A DNA stretch of 64,000 nt from Calothrix sp. NIES-2100 (GCF_002368195.1 NZ_AP018178.1:853738-917737), one strand, 5' to 3'. Counted from the first letter of the stretch, positions 52,282-61,432 are shown. The notes: a model not told the origin generated them from the sequence alone. Numbers and translations: made by a program.

Positions 52282-52728
52282 TTACTCTAGAGAGTTTTTG
52301 CCCACAACCTGTGATTTGAGTGTTGTAATTTCGTTGGTTAACTCTTTCCTAGTTGAAGCTTTGAGTAGATAGCGATAAACAAACCAGGCTGAGTAACCAA
52401 TACCAATTAATTCAAAGGTAGGTGCTACTAAGGGAATGTCGTTGAGGGAATCTAAGATTGCCAATAGTACCTTAACAGCGACAATTGCGCCTACGATTAA
52501 ACCGACGGAAACTAAGGGCTGCTTGTATTGATTAAAGAAGTTTCCCAGGTATTCAGGTAGCGTACCTAAAAAGCCAGAGATTTGTTCTCCGTATTTTAGC
52601 CATTGCTCTTGAGACTGCGCCGGAGGCTGGAGTTTTGTGATAGTTCCGGTTTGATTGTTGATATCTGTCATCGTGGTCTCTGAAGACTTGGTTTCTGTGA
52701 ATTCCGGTTCTTGCATTTTTGCTTCCAT
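52282..52728 (-). CDS. CAAD-domain membrane protein
   Basis: A 148-residue protein. A charged N-terminus (1-45) precedes an amphipathic helix (QWLKYGEQISGFLGTLPEYLGNFFNQYKQPL). Two membrane helices follow (SVGLIVGAIVAVKVLLAILDSL and APTFELIGIGYSAWFVYRYLL), then a helix. This is the cyanobacterial aminoacyl-tRNA synthetase appended domain (CAAD). It also occurs as stand-alone thylakoid proteins and is related to plant CURT1 membrane-curvature proteins. Here it is stand-alone, so a thylakoid membrane-shaping role is plausible. Either of two near ATGs (MEAKMQEPEF) may start it. Confidence 0.88.
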   Translation of the reverse strand: MEAKMQEPEFTETKSSETTMTDINNQTGTITKLQPPAQSQEQWLKYGEQISGFLGTLPEYLGNFFNQYKQPLVSVGLIVGAIVAVKVLLAILDSLNDIPLVAPTFELIGIGYSAWFVYRYLLKASTRKELTNEITTLKSQVVGKNSLE

Positions 52729-53523
52729 TAATTGTAACAGTTGAGTTTCTCTATCTGGACAATTACAACCTCAAGGCTGTTGATTAGGTGATACACGAGA
52801 GCATCAGTACAACTGAGTCTGGGTTCAAAAGGGTTTTGAGTGTCCTATCACCATAATTGTCCTTTCACCACTACTTGATCAACTACAAAGTAGCAATTCA
52901 GTAGGAGGATATGAAGTCAGACGGCAGCAGGAGCTATAAAAGTCAGCTTTCTGAGTTCTGTTTTTTAAATCAACTGGAATCCTCAGGTTGCTATTATCCC
53001 ATGTCATGTCAGTTGCCTATTATCGTACTCATTAGCAGTACAAATCATGCAAAAGTCAGTCCACTTCTTATTTATACAAGCCTAAAACCCGATTTTGTCG
53101 GATGTTAAAGCTATCTTAAGCAGTGTTCGTCACTTAACCCATTGGTAGTGATATTAATACGGAATCAAAGTTTTTATGTGCTTGAAGCGACTAGACAGAA
53201 AACTGCTTTTATGCTACCCCAGTTAGGTTGGTGATGCGATCGCAAATAAACCAGTTTGGCATAATTTCCTGTCCTCATTAGCCATTGGTCACTTGTACTG
53301 AGGGAAGCCGAAGTATTGGTCATTGGTTATTTGTACTTTGACTCTGGACTCTTACCTAATTTTCCTCTGCCAGAAAAATTCAAGTTCTACATGTCAAAGC
53401 CAAAAATGCTGAGAATATTTGTGTAATTGTTGGAGAGAGATTTAGGATTTAGTTCGCTTAATTCAGATTTTCTTATCCTAAATCTACAAGCTCCAAGTTC
53501 TGCTAATACCTAGTCAGTTCAGC
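52729..53523. other. 795-bp spacer without a convincing gene
   Basis: A 65-codon frame at 52911-53108 has AGGAGG only 2 nt before its ATG and a non-protein-like sequence, so I leave it out. The remainder holds near-repeats of GGTCA(C/T)TTGTACT at about 53285-53340 and one HIP1-like GCGATCGC. It may contain a small RNA, but I cannot support one. Confidence 0.4.
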
Positions 53524-53979
53524 TTATTTCCAGTCGGGAATTTCTGCATCTTCTCCGCCGATACCGATTCCAGTGTGATAGATTTCGGCATCAGTGATGG
53601 TTAGGTTATTCATTGATGCTTGATAAACATTAGAATCGTAAATTTTGGCACGACTCAAATTGGCATTATTGAGATTGGCTTGCTTTAAATTCACATTGGT
53701 TATGTACGCTGAAGTTAAGTTAGCGCCTGCTAAGTTAGCACCAGTGAGATCAGCACCTTCAAGGTTAGCTCCACTCAGATTTGCATTTTGGAGATTCGCA
53801 CCTCTGAGATCGGCACCAATCAAATGCGCACTACTGAGGTCTGCTCCGACTAAATTACAATCTATACATTCCCCAGTTGCCAACAACTTTTGCAAGTCTT
53901 GCGGATTATCAGCTTTCACTACGGTAGTGAAAAATAGGGGAGTTGCTAAGGCTAGAACTGCTAATAGCTGGAGTTTCAT
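53524..53979 (-). CDS. Exported pentapeptide-repeat protein
   Basis: About 151 residues from MKLQLLAVLALATPLF; GGGGG stands 6-10 nt upstream, so this ATG is preferred over one 7 codons earlier. A signal peptide is cleaved near VKA-DN. A Cys pair (GECIDCNLVGADL) opens an array of about 18 pentapeptides of the A(D/N)LxX type (DLRGANLQNANLSGANLEGADL). It ends in EDAEIPDWK. Exported pentapeptide proteins with a leading CxxC pair are common in cyanobacteria. The right-handed beta helix is assured; function is unknown. Unlike the NACHT gene, the DNA repeats here are diverged. Confidence 0.9.
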   Translation of the reverse strand: MKLQLLAVLALATPLFFTTVVKADNPQDLQKLLATGECIDCNLVGADLSSAHLIGADLRGANLQNANLSGANLEGADLTGANLAGANLTSAYITNVNLKQANLNNANLSRAKIYDSNVYQASMNNLTITDAEIYHTGIGIGGEDAEIPDWK

Positions 53980-54289
53980 AATTTCCCCCTTTGTACTCAA
54001 CTTATGTCCGTTCTTTTCCTCACAGTTCTATTATCTCACTAAATTTCTGCAATGAATGTTAATTGAGTACATAAGCTATTTGGGCAACCCAGGTATTTGT
54101 TGGCGATAAAATCCACTATCAATAAGGGTTTCGGCGGATTTTCGACCAATAAAATCAGGAAAACTTGACTCTGTTAAAGCCCTGTTAAATCTTATGAAGA
54201 TCTGGCACAAATCGACATAGTTTTTTAGAAAAATTTAATAGGAATCTTGCTGCTGCTGGTTATGACTGTAAATCAACCATTTTGCGCCT
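53980..54289. other. Spacer between pentapeptide and hydrolase genes
   Basis: 310 bp of AT-rich DNA with no gene, repeat array or clear hairpin. It should hold the promoter of the pentapeptide gene. Confidence 0.4.
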
Positions 54290-55156
54290 TTAAAGCCTCA
54301 AAAAATCTCGTATATACTGATTGACTAATTTTGGCTGTTCTTGCTGAACCCAATGGCTACAATTGGGAATATATTTGATTTGAAAGTCTTTGACATAAGC
54401 TTGGGTACCGTAAGTAAGTTCTTTCCCTAAAGCAGTATCGTTTTCACCCCAAATCATCAAAGTTGGTACTGCCAAAATTCCCCAATTTCTTTTAAATATT
54501 CTTTGCTGTAAAGCGTTGCGGTAATAATTTAATGCAGCGGTGATAGCACCAGTTTTAGCAGCAGCATTTTTATAAGCGTCTATATCTGGTTGCGTAAAAG
54601 TAGTTTTGTCAACTGCCATACCTTTAAAAGCTCTTTCAATTGCTGCATAGTCTGAGCTTTTTATGAGTAATTCTGGTAGCCAAGGTAGCTGAAAAAAGAA
54701 AATATATGCACTACGGACTAGTTGTTGTAGAGTCAGTAAACCTTGAGCAAATTTTGCCGGATGAGGCAAATTGAGGATAATTAATTTTTCTAACATATCT
54801 GGGTGAGCATAGGCAAAATTCCAGGCGATCGCACCTCCCCAATCATGTCCAACTAGCACACATTTTTCATAGCCTAAGCCTTTAATTACTCCCTGAATAT
54901 CTTTCACAAATTCATCCATGACATAAGCAGATTTATTTTTTGGCTTATCGCTATCGTTGTAACCACGTAAATCTAGGGCAACAACTTTAAAGTATTGGGC
55001 AAATTCTGGTATTTGATGTCGCCAAGAATACCAAAATTCGGGAAACCCATGTAACATCAACAATAAAGGGCCTTCTCCTTGGGTGACGTAATGCAATTTC
55101 ACGCCATTGGTAGTGATATATTCGTGTGTCCAGGAAGGTTGGATTACAGATGTCAT
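54290..55156 (-). CDS. Alpha/beta hydrolase, epoxide-hydrolase-like
   Basis: A 288-residue protein. The oxyanion motif HGFPEFWYSWRHQ (about 36-48) and nucleophile elbow VGHDWGGAIAW (Asp near residue 105) match the epoxide hydrolase / haloalkane dehalogenase branch, where Asp replaces Ser. The acid lies in MIWGENDTALG (near 235) and the His in NCSHWVQQEQP (near 268). The lid region (about 130-210) is complete. It would open epoxides or dehalogenate small molecules in the cytosol. The exact substrate is unknown. It stands alone. Confidence 0.92.
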   Translation of the reverse strand: MTSVIQPSWTHEYITTNGVKLHYVTQGEGPLLLMLHGFPEFWYSWRHQIPEFAQYFKVVALDLRGYNDSDKPKNKSAYVMDEFVKDIQGVIKGLGYEKCVLVGHDWGGAIAWNFAYAHPDMLEKLIILNLPHPAKFAQGLLTLQQLVRSAYIFFFQLPWLPELLIKSSDYAAIERAFKGMAVDKTTFTQPDIDAYKNAAAKTGAITAALNYYRNALQQRIFKRNWGILAVPTLMIWGENDTALGKELTYGTQAYVKDFQIKYIPNCSHWVQQEQPKLVNQYIRDFLRL

Positions 55157-55230
55157 GAAGCCTACTCCATTTAGATAAATACTGTGAAAATCTCTCAGAA
55201 ATGATTTAAACCTCGTCCATTTTGAAACCT

Positions 55231-55420
55231 AGAGTAGTGCGGGCAAGATGCCCGCTACTAGGATTAGGGAGCATCTTGCCCGCTACTAGGAGTAGGGAGC
55301 ATCTTGCTCCCACTACTTTTAAAACTATGGTTCTCAAAATAAGCTAAAACACATTTAATTTGTATAATCCAAAAACTTACAATTCTTGTAGTGCGGGCAT
55401 CTTGCCCGCGTCTGATATGC
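55231..55420. repeat. Dispersed palindromic repeats (GCGGGCAAGATGCCCGC type)
   Basis: About 55234-55320 contains three related units: GTAGTGCGGGCAAGATGCCCGCTACTAG, then AGGGAGCATCTTGCCCGCTACTAG, and AGGGAGCATCTTGCTCCCACTAC. A fourth unit (GTAGTGCGGGCATCTTGCCCGC) lies at 55389-55410. Each unit is a short hairpin. This is a REP-like family within the 469-bp spacer, and no gene is present. Confidence 0.8.
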
Positions 55421-55625
55421 AAATTAAATGCGGAACAGCTTAGATGTGGTTTAATTATGCTGTGTTATTACTTGGTGTAACATCTATTAAAAGAAAAATA
55501 TTAATCATAGTTATGTAGTTAAAAATAATAAAAATATTTCTTTAGTATCTGGAAGCATTGCCATTAGATAGATGTAGAGATTACCTCAATCTTGCTAAAA
55601 AAAATTATTGATATAAGCAACTACT

Positions 55626-56441
55626 ATGACACAACATCTAATGCATCACCCTTCAGAATGGGTGGAGAGATTAGCAAGATTTGGTTATGCATCTAAGGGA
55701 GTAGTTTACGGTATCGTTGGGTTACTAGCAGCGCAAGCGGCTTTTGGTACAGGTGGGAGAACAACTGATACCAAAGGAGCTTTACAAACAATTGTAGAAC
55801 AACCATTTGGTAAGTTTCTCCTGGCTTTAGTGGCAATTGGCTTAATTGGATATGTGCTGTGGCGCTTTGTGCAAGCAATCAAAGATCCAGAGCATCAAGG
55901 CAAAGATGTTAAAGGCTTGGCACAGCGAGTTGGTTATGCAATTAATGGTTTTTTATATGCAAGTTTAGCTTATAGCGCTGTACAAATTCTGTTGGGATCA
56001 GGAGGCAATAGTAATAGTAACTCTACCCAAGATTGGACAGCACGCTTGCTTTCTCAACCCTTTGGTCAATGGTTAGTAGGAACTGTGGGGGCGTTAATCA
56101 TTGGATTAGGTTTTTATCAGTTTTATCAAGCTTATAGCGCTAAGTTTCGCAGAGAACTCAATTTAACTGAGTTAAGCAATCAAGAACGGAAGTGGGTGAT
56201 GGCTATTTGTCGATTTGGGTTGCTAGCCAGGGGGATTGTATTTTCTATTACTGGCTGGTTTCTGATTCAAGCTGCAACCCAATATAATCCCCAAGCAGCT
56301 GGAGGCTTAGATGAGGCGTTACAGACGTTGTCACAACAACCTTATGGCCCTTGGCTTTTAGGCTTTGTAGCATTGGGTTTAGTTGCCTATGGTGTTTATA
56401 TGGTGGTGAAAGCGCGGTATAGTCAGCTAGTCGTGAATTAA
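55626..56441 (+). CDS. DUF1206 membrane protein
   Basis: A 271-residue protein with three tandem copies of a two-helix unit: (1) FGYASKGVVYGIVGLLAAQAAFG plus FGKFLLALVAIGLIGYVLWRFVQA, (2) VGYAINGFLYASLAYSAVQILLG plus FGQWLVGTVGALIIGLGFYQFYQAY, and (3) FGLLARGIVFSITGWFLIQAA plus YGPWLLGFVALGLVAYGVYMVVKARY. Each unit has a G-Y-A-x-x-G and a PFG(K/Q) motif. This is DUF1206, an inner-membrane family of unknown function. It is directly followed by the GH10-like gene (12 bp to the ATG at 56454), so the two are co-transcribed. Confidence 0.92.
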   Translation: MTQHLMHHPSEWVERLARFGYASKGVVYGIVGLLAAQAAFGTGGRTTDTKGALQTIVEQPFGKFLLALVAIGLIGYVLWRFVQAIKDPEHQGKDVKGLAQRVGYAINGFLYASLAYSAVQILLGSGGNSNSNSTQDWTARLLSQPFGQWLVGTVGALIIGLGFYQFYQAYSAKFRRELNLTELSNQERKWVMAICRFGLLARGIVFSITGWFLIQAATQYNPQAAGGLDEALQTLSQQPYGPWLLGFVALGLVAYGVYMVVKARYSQLVVN

Positions 56442-56453
56442 AAATTGCGGCAG

Positions 56454-57608
56454 ATGAGCTTAATAGAAACACGCGGTATCTGGTTAACCAATACCGATAG
56501 TAAGGTACTTAGGTCAAAGCAACGCATTGCTGAAGCAATGGATTTTTTGGCTGAGACAGGATTTAATGTGGTGTTTCCTGTGGTTTGGAATCAGGGAGTC
56601 ACTCTGTATCCTAGCCAAATTATGCAGCAAATATTTGGTGTGGCAATTAACCCCAGTTTTATTGGGCGCGATCCTTTAAGAGAAGTAATTGTGGAAGCGC
56701 GACGGGTAGGGTTAAAAGTTATACCTTGGTTTGAATACGGCTTTGCGAGTTCCTATAACTCTAATGGCGGGATGCTGTTGCAGACAAAACCGGAATGGGC
56801 GGCGCGCGATCGCAATGGTAAGCTACTTCAAAAGAATGGCTTCGAGTGGATGAATGCCCTTGATCCCCAAGTGCAAGAGTTTATGTTGAACTTGGTGCTG
56901 GAAGTTGTCAACAATTATGATGTTGATGGGATTCAAGGTGACGATCGCTTACCTGCTTTACCCGCTGAAGGTGGCTACGATGAGGGAACTATCGCACTCT
57001 ACCGTCAGCAGTTCCAGCAAAATCCGCCACAAAACCATCAAGATAGACAATGGCTACAATGGCGTGCGGATATTCTGACGGAATTCTTAGCGCGTCTTTA
57101 TCAACAAGTGAAAAGAGTTAATCCTAATTTAATTGTGTCCATGTCCCCGAATATTTATGATTGGGGATTTAAAGAGTATCTGCAAGATTCAGTCACCTGG
57201 CTAAATCGGGGAATCGTGGATATGATTCACCCGCAAATTTATCGCCGCGATTTTCTTAGTTATAAATGTATTGTTAATAGATTGATAACCGAACAATTTA
57301 CAGATGCAACATTGCCGAAGTTAGCACCAGGAATTTTAATGAAGCTTGGTGCTTATTGTATTACGCCTGAACATTTGATTAAGGCAATTGAATGTAACCG
57401 TAAACGCGGTATTAAGGGAGAGGTATTCTTTTTCTATGAGGGATTGGGAGAAAATGATCGTGCCCTAGCTAAATTACTGCGTAATGGGATTTATGCTCAA
57501 TCTGCATCATTTCCGACTTTGGCTGATTTGAATGCAGGTGCTGGGAATAGCCGGAGAAGTTTGTCGCTTTGGCAAAAGTTAGAACGGTTTTTGAGAAATC
57601 TTTTTTAA
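56454..57608 (+). CDS. Family 10-like glycosyl hydrolase (GHL10)
   Basis: About 384 residues from ATG 56454 (MSLIETRGIWLTNTDSKVL); an in-frame TTG 3 codons earlier is unlikely. The TIM-barrel family (PF02638) is recognised by ETRGIWLTN, GFNVVFPVVWNQGVTLYPS, VIPWFEYGF, YDVDGIQGDDRLP and SMSPNIYDWG. Related proteins (for example divisome-linked DigH) act on peptidoglycan glycan strands; others act on exopolysaccharide. There is no signal peptide at this start, which is odd for a cell-wall enzyme. It sits between DUF1206 and DUF2358 genes in what looks like one operon. Confidence 0.88.
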   Translation: MSLIETRGIWLTNTDSKVLRSKQRIAEAMDFLAETGFNVVFPVVWNQGVTLYPSQIMQQIFGVAINPSFIGRDPLREVIVEARRVGLKVIPWFEYGFASSYNSNGGMLLQTKPEWAARDRNGKLLQKNGFEWMNALDPQVQEFMLNLVLEVVNNYDVDGIQGDDRLPALPAEGGYDEGTIALYRQQFQQNPPQNHQDRQWLQWRADILTEFLARLYQQVKRVNPNLIVSMSPNIYDWGFKEYLQDSVTWLNRGIVDMIHPQIYRRDFLSYKCIVNRLITEQFTDATLPKLAPGILMKLGAYCITPEHLIKAIECNRKRGIKGEVFFFYEGLGENDRALAKLLRNGIYAQSASFPTLADLNAGAGNSRRSLSLWQKLERFLRNLF

Positions 57609-57627
57609 TCGGATGCGGGGAAGATTA

Positions 57628-58044
57628 ATGCAGATAGAACAGGTAATTGCTACTCTCAAACATGATTTACCGACTCTTTTTGAGAAAGATATTTCTTATG
57701 ATATTTATACTCAAGATATCTATTTTCGCGACCCAGTAAATAAGTTTAAATATAAATTTAACTATCGGATTATATTTTGGACTTTACGATTTCATGCTCG
57801 GCTATTTTTTACACAAATTTACTTTGATGTACATGAAGTTTATCAGTCAGCAGAAGATACTATTTTAGCCAAATGGACAGTGCGTGGGGTTTTGCGTGTT
57901 CCTTGGCAAGCGAAGATATTTTTCAATGGTTATTCAAATTATAAATTTAATCAAGATAATTTGATATATGAGCATATAGATACTTGGGATCGCAAACCAA
58001 CAGATATTTTGCGGCAGTTTATGAAAAAAGGTGGACATAGCTAA
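57628..58044 (+). CDS. DUF2358 (NTF2-like) protein
   Basis: About 138 residues from ATG 57628 (MQIEQVIATLKHDLPTLF). GGGGAAG lies upstream of it, so the ATG 5 codons earlier is less likely. The family pattern is a short helical start, DISYDIYTQDIYFRDPVNKFKYKFNYRIIFWTLR, then LAKWTVRGVLRVPWQAKIFFNGYSNYKFN and YEHIDTWDRKP. This is an NTF2-fold family conserved in cyanobacteria and plastids, of unknown function. It follows the GH10-like gene closely, so it is probably in its operon. Confidence 0.88.
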   Translation: MQIEQVIATLKHDLPTLFEKDISYDIYTQDIYFRDPVNKFKYKFNYRIIFWTLRFHARLFFTQIYFDVHEVYQSAEDTILAKWTVRGVLRVPWQAKIFFNGYSNYKFNQDNLIYEHIDTWDRKPTDILRQFMKKGGHS

Positions 58045-58161
58045 AGAGGCAATCGCATCTTTTATAATTACAATTAAGGATTAAATATATTGAACTTACC
58101 TTAACAAGCAAAAGGCATGACCGAAAGCAACTAATGAAACTTGAGTAGGAGATAAAACACA

Positions 58162-58794
58162 ATGGTCAGCAGCCTTAAAGAACTCTTAGACGAGTCAGAA
58201 TTGGCTCAGATTGATGATCCAGAGGAAAAGTTTGTTACTAGTGGTGTAAGCTGGCAAATGTATGAAGCGCTACTAACCAAACTAGAAGACAACTCTCATT
58301 ACCGTGTCACTTACTTAGATGGAATTTTAGAAATTGTGTCGCCCTCTATTAGACATGAAAATCTCAAAAAACGTTTGGCTATTCTCATAGAACGCTATCT
58401 CTACTCAAAGCGAATTCGATTCAGCCCTATGGGGAGTTCTACCATTAAAAAACAACTCAAACAAGCTGGGGTAGAACCAGATGAATGCTACTGCATTGGT
58501 GAGAAGAAAAATATCCCAGACTTAGCTATAGAAGTGATTATTACCAGTGGTAGCCTGGAAAAATTAGAAATTTATCGCCGCTTGGGAGTTACTGAGGTTT
58601 GGGTGTGGCACATCAATCGACTCAGACTTTATTATTTGCGCGAAGAAACACCATCTATGTTTTTAGATACCCACGGATACGAACAGATTACATCAAGTGA
58701 ATTATTGCCAGAACTAAATATTGCTTTATTGGAACAATGCGTTCAGATTTCAGATGATATTCAAGCTATTGACGAATTTGAACAAGGTTTGTAA
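58162..58794 (+). CDS. Uma2-family (DUF820) nuclease-fold protein
   Basis: A 210-residue protein of the Uma2 family, a PD-(D/E)XK nuclease fold hugely expanded in cyanobacteria. Visible motifs are YLDGILEIVSPSIRHE, the Asp/Glu site PDECYCIGEKKNIPDLAIEVI (near 113-133), and RLGVTEVWVWHINRLRLYYL. Catalytic acidic residues appear intact. The true role of most Uma2 proteins is unknown; transposon-like mobility is suspected from their copy number. GGAG at 58148-58151 precedes the ATG at 58162. It stands alone. Confidence 0.9.
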   Translation: MVSSLKELLDESELAQIDDPEEKFVTSGVSWQMYEALLTKLEDNSHYRVTYLDGILEIVSPSIRHENLKKRLAILIERYLYSKRIRFSPMGSSTIKKQLKQAGVEPDECYCIGEKKNIPDLAIEVIITSGSLEKLEIYRRLGVTEVWVWHINRLRLYYLREETPSMFLDTHGYEQITSSELLPELNIALLEQCVQISDDIQAIDEFEQGL

Positions 58795-58842
58795 TAGCTG
58801 ATTAAGGCTGCAAACCCCCACTAGAAAGGAAGCAAATGAACA

Positions 58843-60102
58843 CTAGGCTGATTTTTTCAAAGTAAAAAAGAAAGTACTACCTTTACCTACTTCCGATTCT
58901 ACCCAAACTTGACCGCCATACAGTTCTACAATTTTTTTCACCAATGATAAACCAATTCCGGTACTATCGGATTCTTCATCATTCGATAGCTTGTGAAAAA
59001 TCTGGAATATTTTGACAAAATGCTTTTCTTCAATCCCTTGTCCATTATCAGCAATACTAAATTGCCAGTAACTATTATTTTCAGTGCAATCTATAATAAT
59101 TTGACCTTGTGGTTTATCGATAAATTTTATGGCATTACTCAATAAATTTTGAAAAATCTGCCGGATGCGTGTTGTTTCAGCGTCAACAATGGGTAATCTA
59201 TGTTTTATTTCTATTTGGATATTTTCGGGTGCAGCTAGTATTTCGATGACATCTGTAACCACATCGTTTAAATTAACTTGCTGTCGTTCTTCTTTGAAGT
59301 TTCCCAATCGGGAATATTGTAAAATTCCATCGATTAAACTGTACATTTTCTTGACTCTATTTATCAGCAACCTGACTAATTCTTTGCCTGGATCATCAAA
59401 TGTATCACCATAATCCATTAATAACCACTCTGACAAGGAACTAATACCTCGCAGAGGAGCTTTTAAATCGTGAGAAACGATATATGCAAAATCATTCAAC
59501 TCTTGATTTGCGCTTTCTACTTCTTGCAATAATTCAGCCATTCTTTCTTGGGATTGCTGACGTTGAATAATTTCTTGCTGAAGTTGTTCGTTAGTTTTTG
59601 CTAGTTCAGCAGTCCGCTTTTCTACTAACTCTTCTAAACCTTCTTTATACAGTCTCAATTCTTGCTCTACGCGCTTACGTTCTATATTTTCAGCTTGTAA
59701 AGCTTGATTTGCTGCTTCTAGTTGTGCTGGGCTGGGAAGAGCAAGTGCTTGGGGAACTAAAGGTATGAGGATGATTGCTGTATAGAAAGAAATTATGGCA
59801 GTTAGAGCTTTCATGACACCGGATAGCCAATAAACAGGGTGCCAAAGTGTCCACACTTCCATGATGTGGGTTGTACCGCAAGAAATGATGAAGGCTCCAA
59901 ACAGGAAAAAGATTAACTTAAAGGGTACATCTTGTCTTTTGCGGACAAAATATATCAAAGTTAAGGGTATGGAGTAATAAGAAAGTGCAATCACAGCATC
60001 AGATATCAGGTGTAAACCTACTAAATCTGGTTTCCACAGGTAACAATGTCCATGAGGGATAAAATTTCCTGAGTAAAAAAAGCTATAAAGAAATTCCACC
60101 AA
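58843..60102 (-). CDS. Histidine kinase with ethylene-receptor (ETR1-type) sensor domain
   Basis: A 419-residue protein. Residues 18-118 form a three-helix membrane sensor matching the plant ETR1 ethylene-binding domain. Asp35, Tyr42, Ile72, Cys75 and His79 correspond, all offset by 10, to ETR1 Asp25, Tyr32, Ile62, Cys65 and His69, where Cys and His hold Cu(I). A coiled coil (about 128-200) leads to HisKA with VSHDLKAPLRGISS (phospho-acceptor His near 211) and a HATPase with NAIKF, DNGQGI and GIGLSLV. There is no GAF or phytochrome domain, unlike the Synechocystis ethylene receptor. No response regulator is adjacent. A role in ethylene or light-linked sensing is inferred. Confidence 0.93.
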   Translation of the reverse strand: MVEFLYSFFYSGNFIPHGHCYLWKPDLVGLHLISDAVIALSYYSIPLTLIYFVRKRQDVPFKLIFFLFGAFIISCGTTHIMEVWTLWHPVYWLSGVMKALTAIISFYTAIILIPLVPQALALPSPAQLEAANQALQAENIERKRVEQELRLYKEGLEELVEKRTAELAKTNEQLQQEIIQRQQSQERMAELLQEVESANQELNDFAYIVSHDLKAPLRGISSLSEWLLMDYGDTFDDPGKELVRLLINRVKKMYSLIDGILQYSRLGNFKEERQQVNLNDVVTDVIEILAAPENIQIEIKHRLPIVDAETTRIRQIFQNLLSNAIKFIDKPQGQIIIDCTENNSYWQFSIADNGQGIEEKHFVKIFQIFHKLSNDEESDSTGIGLSLVKKIVELYGGQVWVESEVGKGSTFFFTLKKSA

Positions 60103-60142
60103 TCTACCTCCAACACCTCAGATTGAATCACCATGCCCAACT

Positions 60143-60260
60143 TATACCATTTCTCTGTGACGATGCACTTAATATTTATAAATGAACCGCCAAGTACGCC
60201 AAGTACGCCAAGAAAAACAGAGGTAATCAGAAGATTGCAAGTTTATAGAGAATTGGTATT
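60143..60260. mobile_element. 118-bp foldback (MITE-like) element
   Basis: TACCATTTCTCT (60145-60156) and AGAGAATTGGTA (60247-60258) are inverted arms with one mismatch. The interior carries a triple CGCCAAGTA repeat, a frequent Nostoc dispersed motif. Its ends (ATACCATTTC) resemble those of the element at 21.96 kb. Confidence 0.7.
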
Positions 60261-60372
60261 AGAAATTATATCTATAGGTGCAAATGTTTTTTGTAGTTCC
60301 TTGCTAATAAATCTCCCGCTCGCTTACCAACAACTATATTGACAGAGGGCGGAGAATTAGCAAGTACTAGTA

Positions 60373-61365
60373 CTACTTTGAGGCTTTGGGTTGAAATATC
60401 AGGTAAGTTCCGCCTAAACCTTCTACAATTGTGCGTGTATTCGCAGCCATCATATTTTGATAGGTTTCTCCATCAGTTCCTACATCTCCTAGCCCATCAG
60501 TATAAAGGGTTCTTTCCGCAACTTTGACTGTGGCTGCTGCGGCTACAGACTGAATAATATTAGAGTTAATTGCTGTCTCAGGAAAAATTGTTGGTACTTT
60601 AGTCTGCTGAATCTTTTTCGCCAAGTTTTTTACTTGTGTGTCTGTTGGTCTTTTGTTAGTGCTAATACCTTCGACACTCCCTACTAATGAAAGACCATAA
60701 GCTTTGGTATAATAACTCAGTGCATTATGGGGCGTGACTAATGTGCGTTTATCGGTGGGAATGCTAGCAATTCTAGACTTTATCCAGCTATCTAATTGGG
60801 TGAGTTCGGCATTAATTTTTATCTGATTGCTATTATAAGTTTCGGCATTACTGGGTTCTAATTTTACCAAGTTGCGGCTAATTACTTCCACCATCCTGAT
60901 AGCATTTTTCGGATTGTGCCAGATGTGAGGATCGGTGACTATGTTGCCACTTTGCCGAAACTTTTGTGGCTGAGGAACTGCAATTGGTGCGACAGCGATT
61001 TTAGATGCATTGCTTTTAGTCGCTTTAATTAGTTTGATCAATCCTGGTTCTAAATTATAGCCGTTATACAGAATTAGATTAGCTTGTTCCAGCGCTGTGC
61101 GATCTTCCGGCTTTGGTTGGTAAAGGTGGGGATCTGCATCTGGAGGAATCAAGCAAGTAAGGTTAACTGTATTCCTGGCAATTTGTTTAGTTAAATCACA
61201 TAATATACTCGTAGTGGCAACTACTTGCGGAAGATTATAGTTAACTCTAGTGGTGCTTTGGGTGAATGAAGTGCTTGTGGCTTGGTTTCCACATCCAACA
61301 ACTCCTATCGACAGAGCAAACATCACAGCAGGTAAACAATTAATATTTAGTAATTTTCTTGACAT
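60373..61365 (-). CDS. Metal-binding ABC transporter lipoprotein (MntC/ZnuA, cluster A-I)
   Basis: A 330-residue protein. A signal with lipobox VGCG (Cys near residue 25) is followed by a cluster A-I fold. Metal ligands are His in DADPHLYQP (near 80), His in DPHIWHNP (near 147), Glu in FPETAIN (near 255) and Asp in LYTDGLGD (near 287). The long His-rich loop of zinc-specific ZnuA is absent, which favours manganese (MntC/PsaA type); zinc remains possible. The ATPase and permease genes are not adjacent in the window. It would deliver metal in the periplasm. Orphan location is common when a second copy exists. Confidence 0.88.
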   Translation of the reverse strand: MSRKLLNINCLPAVMFALSIGVVGCGNQATSTSFTQSTTRVNYNLPQVVATTSILCDLTKQIARNTVNLTCLIPPDADPHLYQPKPEDRTALEQANLILYNGYNLEPGLIKLIKATKSNASKIAVAPIAVPQPQKFRQSGNIVTDPHIWHNPKNAIRMVEVISRNLVKLEPSNAETYNSNQIKINAELTQLDSWIKSRIASIPTDKRTLVTPHNALSYYTKAYGLSLVGSVEGISTNKRPTDTQVKNLAKKIQQTKVPTIFPETAINSNIIQSVAAAATVKVAERTLYTDGLGDVGTDGETYQNMMAANTRTIVEGLGGTYLIFQPKASK

Positions 61366-61386
61366 TATTCACTCCGGCTGATTGCC

Positions 61387-61432
61387 AATTGTTAGTTGTC
61401 AATTGTCAGTTGTCAATTGTCAGTTGTCAATT
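61387..61432. repeat. TTGTCA(A/G)TTG short tandem repeats
   Basis: Alternating TTGTCAATTG and TTGTCAGTTG units form a run just upstream of the metal-binding lipoprotein gene. STRR type; it may sit inside its promoter region. Confidence 0.8.

Noticed and set aside
52911..53108. 65-codon frame with AGGAGG in front
   Set aside because: The Shine-Dalgarno is only 2 nt from the ATG, and the product has no protein-like pattern or recognisable relatives.
60373..61365. Firm assignment as zinc-specific ZnuA
   Set aside because: The His-rich loop typical of ZnuA is missing and the four ligands fit the Mn type equally or better, so metal choice is left open.
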